From Gautieria morchelliformis (lineage: Eukaryota > Basidiomycota > Agaricomycetes > Gomphales > Gomphaceae), in contig WHVA01000030.1 in the NCBI GenBank assembly GCA_015179125.1, positions 372,001 to 436,000 of the forward strand: a DNA stretch of 64,000 nt, in the 5' to 3' direction. Within the stretch, counting starts at the first letter, position 1. The number at the start of each line of letters is the position of its first letter. This document shows positions 56,272 through 64,000 of the stretch, one piece after another. The notes beneath the pieces are model-generated. The model had not been told where the DNA came from and searched no databases. It saw only the letters and a list, made by a program, of their open reading frames with translations. A program made the position numbers and the translations under genes.

Positions 56272-57763
56272 TGTGTAGGAACCATCTTTCTAGTCTAAAA
56301 ATCTCAAAAAAAGCATTAAAAAGTCTGTAAAAAACCTTTTTCCCATCTTAACATCAGCCAATACATGCAGCATTGATGGGGAACTGTCTTTAGAATATTC
56401 CTTGAATTTTCTTGCATTTTTTCGCCAATTATTCTGACCTCCTTGGCTCAAAACTGCTTTACTGTGCTTGACAAAGGCTATAAACCCATGAGAGTCCATA
56501 ACTTTGTCATCGGCACTCAATTTCGAACTCCGACTGGAGCGATCCTCGAACGCGCTAATTCAGAGATGCACGTCCTCAAACACCCACAACTCCGACACTC
56601 TGGCTCTTTCAATCTCAGCTGGTGAGATTGGGAATATCCGGTGCAGCTTACACAAGCCTGTACACTTAAAATATAGTTCAAACCCAGCAGACACATGACT
56701 TGCTTCATAGCAACCATGGCTGTGTAAGGCTGTGTGCAAGACTGCCCAATGATATGCAGAGCCAAAACTAGGGTGTATATTCAATCAATCCTATTGGACA
56801 ATGAGCCTCCCAGCTTAATGCTACAACCCCTGAAATAGGACCCTTGATGTCATAGGGCTGTGCAGGGCTATGCAAGGCTATGCAGGGCTGTGTAAGGCTA
56901 TGCTGAGCAGTGCAAATCAGGGAAGGTGATTGGCTAGCTATTCTTAATTTCCTTGCACAAACACACCACTATAGTTACAAGGGTGTGTTTTAGCTGTGCA
57001 AATATTTACTTATGACATCACTCGCCTAATAGATAGAAGCTCCCCATTTTATGTAATCCTGTGTAATTTACAATATAAAAGGAGGCCATTCTGACCCCCT
57101 AGGATAATCATCCAATCTAGCAATCTACTGCTTCTATCCTACACGTGACTTGTGTGACTTGCATCTTACTAAGCTGCTAATCCCAGCTAGGGTTATTCAC
57201 TTACTTTAGTGTCTAATTCCTTGTTAAGTAGATACTTTTCTGCTTAGCCACCTAGACTAATCCTCCAGGTGTAATTCTATAGAGTGAGTCTGTCAATTGA
57301 TAGTCTTGCCATTCGCACTCCAATACCCGAGAGAGTTGATCAGTTGATTTTCCTGGTTAATATCTTTCACAAGTCAATTCCTGTTACTTGTAAAAGCCGC
57401 TTTAGATTCTTTTCTTTGCCTCTCGTTTTATTGCTATGTGCTGGTAGATTATCAGGGCAGTCCATTTATAAACTCGCCTGCTAAGTACATTCCTTTATAT
57501 TTTGGAATACGCTTGGACCCCGATAGTGTCCTTGAACCTACAGTCTTTTAGTTTATTGTTCAGTGCTGCTAAGAAACCCATTGCCTTCCATCCGTATTAA
57601 CTTGGACTAGTTTTTACGCGGATTGCAACCAAGGTACAAATATTAAATTATTTCCAGAGTTGTGCTGCGGCATTGTTTAATATTCTTTGAGTCTCGTAAA
57701 CGACACGTTCTGATAGATCAAAGTGTTAGCAATAACACCAAAGTCTTGAAGGGTTCCAAAACA
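56272..57763 (+). mobile_element. 1.5-kb solo LTR in Copia segment 1 (copy 2)
   Basis: Starts TGTGTAGGAACC, ends GGTTCCAAAACA, flanked by GGGAC at 56267-56271 and 57764-57768. Close relative of 46346-47845, with the same TATAAAA promoter and a 10-bp minisatellite of six units near 56858. Confidence 0.87.
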
Positions 57764-58037
57764 GGGACTTAGAGTTGAGAGGAATAGGGATGAGGGAACA
57801 CTGACTATGTCTCAAGGACATTACATCGACATCATACTCGATCGATTCAACATGGCTACGGCCCATTCCGTATCTACACTTCTACACAAAATGATCAAGC
57901 TCACGGCGCCTGTGGACTCAACGGGTCCAACTACCGAAGTACCCTATGCTAAAGCAATCGGATCACTAATGTATGCAGCACTCAGCACACAACACGATTT
58001 GGCTTTTACCGTACAACATCTGAGCCAATTCACTACT
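57764..58037 (+). pseudogene. Copia segment 1 continued: RT end and start of RNase H
   Basis: The frame resumes with TMSQGHYIDIILDRFNMATA, GPTTEVPYAKAIGSLMYAAL and FTVQHLSQFTTT, then changes abruptly into protease/pre-integrase sequence (VGAKTNTIKLRDVKHAPDAP) at about 58038. In the complete copy the same QFTTT is followed by YGTEHWTAIKHALRYLKG (61830). Confidence 0.82.
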
Positions 58038-60261
58038 ACTAAAGTCGGTGCCAAGACGAACACAATCAAGCTACGTGACGTCAAGCATGCACCAGATGCG
58101 CCGAACAACCTTATCAGTGTAGGGCGTCTGACTGATAAGGGCAACACGGCCACATTCACAGGCACTGGCGTCGAATTCAAGTCACGCGCTGGAGTTATTT
58201 TTGCACAGGGACAGAAGCGTGGGAGGCTATTCTGTATGAAGGCACGGGTCACTCGATCAGTCGAGGCACGGGATTTTGCTGCAACGGCAAAGGGACGGTC
58301 ATGGGACAAATGGCACAGGATACTCGGGCACGTCAACATAAATTCTATAAAGATGTTGAAATCTAACGATCTAGTTACTGGACTTGAGATCGATGAGTCA
58401 AACGAGCTGAGCCAGTGCAAGGCATGCATACAAGGCAAACGGCATGTGGAGCCGTTCCCCAAAAGAGCCGAGGACACTGTAGAACAGGTCGGTGACCTAA
58501 CAGTATCCGATGTATGGGGGCCTGCCCAGACCGAGGGACCATCACGTGAAAAGTACTTCTATCCTTTCATGGACATCAAATCTAGTACACGGTCATTTAT
58601 TTCGGGAGCGCCAAAGATAAAGCACTCAAGCACTTCGAGACGTACAAAGCATTTCTCAAGACCCAAACAGGTCAGAAACTGAAGAGATTTCGCTCAGATA
58701 ATGGAGGGGAATATGTCAATAAAAATTTCAAGGAATTTTGTGCAAAATATGGCATTATTATGGAGACCACAGCTCCATACTCCCCAGCCCAGAATGGAAT
58801 CGCCGAATGACTCAACCGGACCTTACTCGAGCACACACGGGTAATGATATTTGCCAAGAAACTGCCAAGAATACTCTGGCCCGAGGCCGTGGCTTACGCG
58901 TGTTATATCAAAAACCGATCACCCACGCGAGCGCTTGGAGATGACACAACGCCGTTCCAGGCACTATTTGGCAAGAAGCGAAACATAGCACGTCTAGAGG
59001 AATTCAGGACAAACTGCTGGGTTATGGTGCCGGATCAACGTCGAGCCAAACTTGATCCAAAGGCAGAAGAACATATATTTGTCGGAGTAGCTGAACATGC
59101 AAAAGCCTGGAGGTATTACAATAAAGCCTCAAAGCATGTTCAAATCTCAAGAAATATCACATTCGACGAAGATGACAATAAACTCTACCCTATCCCGGAT
59201 AACAACGATGACGATACTACTACGGCACCGCTCGAGGGGGAGCACTCACCATGCGAGCATGTGCCGGACCCGATCCCATCTACCCCGCAGATGTCATCAC
59301 CCCAGACGATGCCCGTTCCTGATCCACCTGAACAAGCGCCAGCTCCACAGATTCGATGGAGCGCGCGTATCACTCAAAGACCAGATTACCGGAAACTGAA
59401 TGATTCAGGACGCACTGAGCAGGTTTACATAACGAGAGAAATCGTCACTGAACCTGAGAATTACAGAGCGGCGGTATCACGTGACGATGTGCCGATCTGG
59501 GAGAAAGCAATGAAAATCAAAATGGATCAACATAAGACGCTAGGAACATGGGAATTAACAGAACTACCACCCGGACGAGTAGCTATTGGTTGCCGATGGG
59601 TATACGCTGTCAAAACACAACCGGATGGACAATTCGATAAGGCTAAAGCAAGGGTTGTAGCTCAAGGATTCACACAGAGGCCAGGGATGGATTACTACAA
59701 AATAACTTCACCTGTGGTCAAATTCGATTCACTATGTGTTCTATTAGCCATCACAAACACACTCGATTGGGAAATCGAAATGATGGATGTCAAAGGCGCC
59801 TATCTCAATTCAACCATTGATGAGGAGATCTACATGCATCAGCCCGACGGTTTTGATGATGGATCTGGATGCATTCTAAGAATATACAGAGCGCTCTATG
59901 GACTCAAGCAATCAGGACGAGCTTGGCATCAGCGCCTACGAAAATTACTACTCGATCTCGGCTTCCATCAAAGTACAGCCGATGAATGCGTCTACATCAG
60001 GCAAGATAAGGACTCAATCGAAGTCATATCAGTATACGTGGACGACTTCGGACTATTTGCTGATTCCAAAGGAGGGATGGTTAAGCTCAAGGGGGAGCTC
60101 CATGGAAAATTCCCTTTAACAGATTTAGGAGAAATGAAGAAAATCTTGGGAATTAGGGTTGAAAGAAATAGGGATGAGGGAACACTGATTATGTCTCAAG
60201 GACATTACATCGACATCATACTCGATTGATTCGACATGGCTACGGCACATTCCGTATCTAC
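58038..60261 (+). pseudogene. Copia segment 2: GAG-pre-integrase, integrase, reverse transcriptase
   Basis: Same order of domains as segment 1, with fewer lesions. Intact from 58844 to 60229: EDDNKLYPIPDN, then RT with GCRWVYAVKTQPDGQFDKAK, MMDVKGAYLNSTIDEEIYMH and VISVYVDDFGLF (YVDD motif present). Integrase is broken: a frameshift near 58577, FRSDNGGEYVNKNFKEFC, and a TGA at about 58807 in place of the glutamine codon of the EQ(L/M)NRT block. A TGA at 60227-60229 precedes FDMATAHSVST, then the solo LTR. Confidence 0.85.
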
Positions 60262-61662
60262 TGTTAGGGATCGTCCACAAAGTAGCTACCTATTTATGAA
60301 CATTTACTAGGTAGTTAATTAGTTTCAAATGTCCTCAAGAAAGGTTGTATTAATATTTCTATGCTACACTCACATTGGGTCCACAAGATACAACAATCTC
60401 TTGATAGCTAGGAATCCCCCACGGTCACATGACTATCACATGACCTCAAAAATAGCTCTAAGTCACCTGAACATCCACAGTCACCTGACAATCACCTGAC
60501 CTCAAAGTCACTTGATTATCTACGGTCACCTGACAATCACATGACACAGTCACATGACCTCAATCCAGCTTGAAGTCACATGACTTTCCTTCGTCACATG
60601 ATAATCACATGAGCGTGGAAGTTTCTTACATACTCTTAGCTTTACTGTCACAGAGCTGTGACTTTAACCCAATATAGCAATAGAACCTTCCACAGCCTTC
60701 CAATAGTTTCCAAACCTTTCCTGAAGCTTCTCTAAGCTTCTACAAGGTTCCTAGCAGTAGTTACATAAGCTAGATAGATGCAGTATAAATAGCCTGCAGT
60801 TTTAGCAGTGAAGCAATCAATCATCTTTCACCCAAACCACTCATACCTTGAGTAACAGAAGTGTGACTTCAACACAGCCTTGTACCGAAGTACTGGCTCA
60901 CTGACTTGGCTACAGTCTAAGATTGCAGCAACTCTGATTGGCTCTGAGAAGTACAAGAGTGCTCTATTTTAATTGCAGCAGGCTCTGAATAATTGCACTG
61001 CGAACAGCAACATTACTAAGAGTAACTGATTAGTAATCCTGTACCATTAGACGCCACTCTGAGCAGTGATCTAATAGACTTGGTTATTAGTTATTCAATT
61101 CACACAATAGTTTATTAACTTAACTCTGAGTTAAGTGGGTTAATAGCCTTTTGAGTAATTGATCTTTCTTGATCAATCAACGCACTGCAGATATTAACCT
61201 AACTCAGGGTAAGTGAGTTAATATCCTACGTTTGTTGAGTTGGAAAACCAGAAAAGCCACAAGAATAGTGACATACTTGAACTGAGGAAGAGTTCAAGCG
61301 CAGAACTATCTTTTCACGTCTTGGGGATTATTGTGGTCTTTAATTCACTTGACCCGCGGTCCTAAGACTCTAGGTAGCTTTCCCCCTTAAAGTATCTGGA
61401 CCCTTGGACGCCTAATAACATTCTTTGACCTCACAAAGTATTGCACAATCTAAGAACTACACGTGTTCAGTTAAATCTCTATTGCTACACTTCCTGTACC
61501 AATACTGATTCTGATTGTTCACCGGAGTATAATTTCTTAATTGGGTTCTCCATTAAAATAGTTTCAAAGCTTGCATGTGCTTGTAAATTCAAATCTCTGA
61601 TTGAACTTTAGAATTGTGTCTAACACCACAGTTTTACGTTTAGTTCAATGGGTTCCAAAACA
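60262..61662 (+). mobile_element. 1.4-kb solo LTR of a second family in Copia segment 2
   Basis: Starts TGTTAGGGATCG, ends GGGTTCCAAAACA, flanked by TCTAC at 60257-60261 and 61663-61667. It has a TATAAAT box at about 60784. Its U3-like part (60420-60615) holds about twelve TCACNTGA words. The last 13 bases match the end of the other solo LTR family, but the rest does not. Confidence 0.85.
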
Positions 61663-61667
61663 TCTAC

Positions 61668-62411
61668 ACCTCTGCACAAAATGATCAAACTCACAACACC
61701 TATGGACTCAACAGGTCCAACTGCTGAAGTACCCTATGCTAAAGCAATTGGATCGCTAATGTATGCAGCACTCAGCACACGACCTGAATTGGCTTTTACC
61801 GTACAACATCTGAGCCAATTCACTACTACTTACGGAACCGAGCACTGGACGGCGATCAAACACGCGCTCAGGTACCTCAAGGGGTCACGTGACGACGGCA
61901 TAACCTTCCGACGAGACGCTGGTCTCGACCTCGAAATATTCGTTGACTTGGATTATGCTAATAGAAACGACGCATTGTCTATTAGTGGCTATGTAGCTAT
62001 ACTAGGAGGGGGAGCCATTGCATGGAGTTCGAAGAAGCAGTGAATGATCCCATTATCTACTACGGAGGCCGAATACATGGCACTCACCGAGGGCGCCAAG
62101 CAATTGATCTGACTGAGGCGCTTCATCGAGGAGCTAGGAATAGATCAAGCCCAGCCCACGTCACTTCGATCAGACAATCTAGGCACCATTACACTATCGC
62201 ATGACGCAACATATCATGCGCGTACCAAACATATCAATGTCGCATATAACTTCATCCGTGAGAAAGTGGCCTCTCACGAGGTATCACTTACGTACGTACC
62301 AACGAAGGAGAACGTAGCGGACATATTCACGAAGGGACTGGACTTACACCAACATAGGTATTTATTAGGGAAATTAGGATTTTGTCGAAGGGACTTCTCG
62401 CTGAGGGGGAG
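61668..62411 (+). pseudogene. Copia RT end and RNase H
   Basis: MIKLTTPMDSTGPTAEVPYA and FTVQHLSQFTTTYGTEHW precede RNase H blocks EIFVDLDYANRNDALSISGY, IAWSSKKQ, STTEAEYMALTEGAKQLI, SDNLGTITLSHDATYHARTK and VSLTYVPTKENVADIFTKGL. TGA stops at 62041-62043 and near 62110 break the frame. The D, E, D residues of the active site are recognisable. Confidence 0.82.
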
Positions 62412-62634
62412 TGTTAGTAATCGGGACGATGACACCGCCAAGGCAGAGCCAGCACGCACTTAGCCGGAAGTTCGAGAACGCTCTCGACTCTGGGTTGCTG
62501 GTGCACTGGCATCGCATCGGCACAGCAGCTCGAAGATATTGGTAATATAATGGACACCGTATTTTGTATATAAAGGCAGACGATCTCAAGTAGATCGTGA
62601 TATAACAGTTTATTATTTACTCCTTTGTTCCACA

Positions 62635-62960
62635 GGTATTACCTTATGAACAAAAGAATCTCCCTGTGTGTACTTTCAATATTCATGTGCTCCTTCATGT
62701 TCCCAACTACATCCATCTTTGCGGTCCTGCCTGGATGACTTGGGCATTCCTGATGGAACATTATTGTGGAAAACTCAGATCACGCATAACCTCATGCCTT
62801 CACCTATATGCCACACTCTCGGTGTACGTCACATGTGCGCCAGCTCTCCCAGCTCAAAATACGCTACCCGCGTACCCCAGTATGCTATTTTAGTTGCTAC
62901 ACTCAATTACACCGGATTTTATATGCTGCTTTTGAATAGCTGATTTTAAGTGCTCAAATG
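62635..62960 (+). pseudogene. Tnp2/CACTA-like transposase remnant, right part
   Basis: Starting in the target duplication, the frame encodes LPYEQKNLPVCTFNIHVLLH, VPNYIHLCGPAWMTWAFLME and HYCGKLRSRI, then RVPQYAILVATLNYTGF. The order (C..T.H.LLH, GP.W..WAF.ME..CG) is a familiar pattern of transposon-encoded proteins next to fungal CACTA transposases. It continues 52400-52842 across the Copia element. Confidence 0.5.
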
Positions 62961-63790
62961 TACTTAATTTTGGTGGTTGCTAAATATATTTTCTTGACAC
63001 TGATTTCATAGTGAAAAAAGCTACTGAAAATAAGTACTAGTGCAAAAAGTAGTGATTTTTAAGTGCCGCTCTTCCTACAGGCTCTCGTCATCGAAGACGT
63101 CTCCATGCACATGGGATGCTCTTTGTGTAACTGGAGACCTTCTGCGACGGCACATTGAAGTAGCGATTATGAAGTTGAACCATCTCCAGAGCATCAACGC
63201 GTCAAGAAATTCCTGAGACAGCAGTTCCAGCTACGGAATTACTACAACAAACAGTGCTCACCTTGCTCGTGGCAAAGATAAGAAAGGCAACGAGAGGGGC
63301 TATGACAGTTGGAGCTCATGAGTACTAGCATGGTGATTATAGCACAATGAGGGCCCAAACACACTTCCAGCTTGCAGCATGTCGACCCATACAGGGATGG
63401 AGAAAGGAGCCTCATTAGAGGCACCAAGGGCACTGATTCCCAGGGTGTCAAGCATAGTTGCCACATAGGCTCTTTCATGTTGGCAAGTCCATATGTAGCC
63501 GAGCGGATATCCATGCAAATGATCAGACACAGGACACAGAAACAGCATACGGGAAAAGGAACATACACAGCGACCACAAGACGGTACGCGCAAAATATGA
63601 CGACACGAAAGGCAACAGAGAGTGATATTCCAAGTGCCTTCTCTCCGGTCCGTTGAAAAAACGGCCAGTGGCGGTACAGAATGTGGATTATGCATGCTTT
63701 GAAACAGATTAGGGAAGCAACACAGTGAGGGTCAACTTACCATCAAATATGAGAGTGATAATCAAGATGGAGAGCAATACGGTGTACTGA
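62961..63790. other. Degenerate sequence without recognised gene
   Basis: Minus-strand frames (63242-63695) encode cysteine-rich peptides without a family I know. The segment may continue the transposase remnant. Confidence 0.3.
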
Positions 63791-64000
63791 GAGATAACGC
63801 TGTGGCGGTCGTAGTCGATTTGCAAAGTCTAGATGAAGGCGTGAAAAGTACTCACAAGGGGCCTTGGGAGATAACGCTGTGGCGGTCGTAGTCGATTTGC
63901 GAAGTCTAGATGAAGGCGTGACAAGTACTCACAGGGGGCCTTGGGAGATAGTGCCTCTGTGTAGGTCGTAGTCAGTTTGCAAAGTCTAGATGAAGGCATG
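63791..64000 (+). repeat. 77-bp tandem repeat running off the window
   Basis: Units begin GAGATAACGCTGTGGCGGTC at 63791 and 63868, and a third, diverged unit (GAGATAGTGCCTCTG) starts at 63945. The first two differ at a few positions. The array continues past the end. Confidence 0.85.

Larger units (their letters stand above)
52850..62634 (+). mobile_element. Ty1/Copia retrotransposon with internal duplication
   Basis: The LTRs are 52850-53072 and 62412-62634 (223 bp each, TGTTAGTAATC ... TTCCACA, TATA-like TATATAAAGG inside). GGTAT flanks the whole block (52845-52849 and 62635-62639). Inside are one gag, two protease-integrase-RT segments (54170-58037 and 58038-60260) and one complete RNase H (61668-62400), plus solo LTRs at 56272 and 60262. 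A polypurine tract GAGGGGGAG precedes the 3' LTR. Confidence 0.85.

Noticed and set aside
63242-63695. Minus-strand cysteine-rich ORFs
   Set aside because: Two overlapping frames with no family; probably degenerate transposon sequence.

Overview
The window looks like nuclear DNA of a basidiomycete fungus, most likely an Agaricomycete. The reasons are many short (about 50-60 bp) GT-AG introns inside protein genes, a NACHT-ankyrin NLR, KDZ-type transposase remains, and Ty3/Gypsy and Ty1/Copia retrotransposons with CpG-biased decay. All assignments come from reading translated sequence by eye; no database search was run.

Gene-bearing part (1 to about 25.5 kb). From left to right: the 3' end of a gene with a Rad52-like tail (+); a 16-exon major facilitator transporter of the Dal5/Tna1 type (+); the nucleolar DEAD-box helicase MAK5 (-); an uncharacterised five-exon gene (+); a large NACHT-ankyrin NLR with about 30 ankyrin repeats (-), flanked on both sides by a direct repeat of about 180 bp; a sterol-ester/triacylglycerol lipase of the Tgl1/Yeh type (+); a 913-bp TA-flanked inverted-repeat element; and the GPN-loop GTPase GPN1/NPA3 (-). 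These are housekeeping and accessory genes without an obvious shared pathway.

Transition (25.5 to 30.3 kb). There are an inverted duplication beside the GPN1 start, a displaced inverted copy of MAK5 exon 1 broken by a 735-bp terminal-inverted-repeat element with a 3-bp target duplication, and low-complexity sequence with small duplications.

Transposon nest (30.3 to 63 kb). A KDZ transposase gene (-) is split by an 18.4-kb Gypsy block. The outer Gypsy element (A, +, 31763-50167) contains a second Gypsy element (B, -, 42370-49479), and B contains a 1.5-kb solo LTR. A also carries a CACTA-like hairpin element in gag, an LTR insertion between gag and protease, a 279-bp insert, a 566-bp inverted-repeat element and a hAT-like element in its 3' LTR. 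Most insertions can be ordered by their target-site duplications. Both Gypsy copies carry the same extra reading frame after pol, which I do not recognise. Further right, a Copia element (52850-62634) sits in a Tnp2/CACTA-like transposase remnant. It has one pair of LTRs and one GGTAT target duplication but two protease-integrase-RT segments, so it seems to have integrated with an internal duplication. Two solo LTRs later landed in it. Almost every transposon reading frame has stops or frameshifts, so the region looks like inactive, layered heterochromatin. The window ends in a 77-bp tandem repeat.
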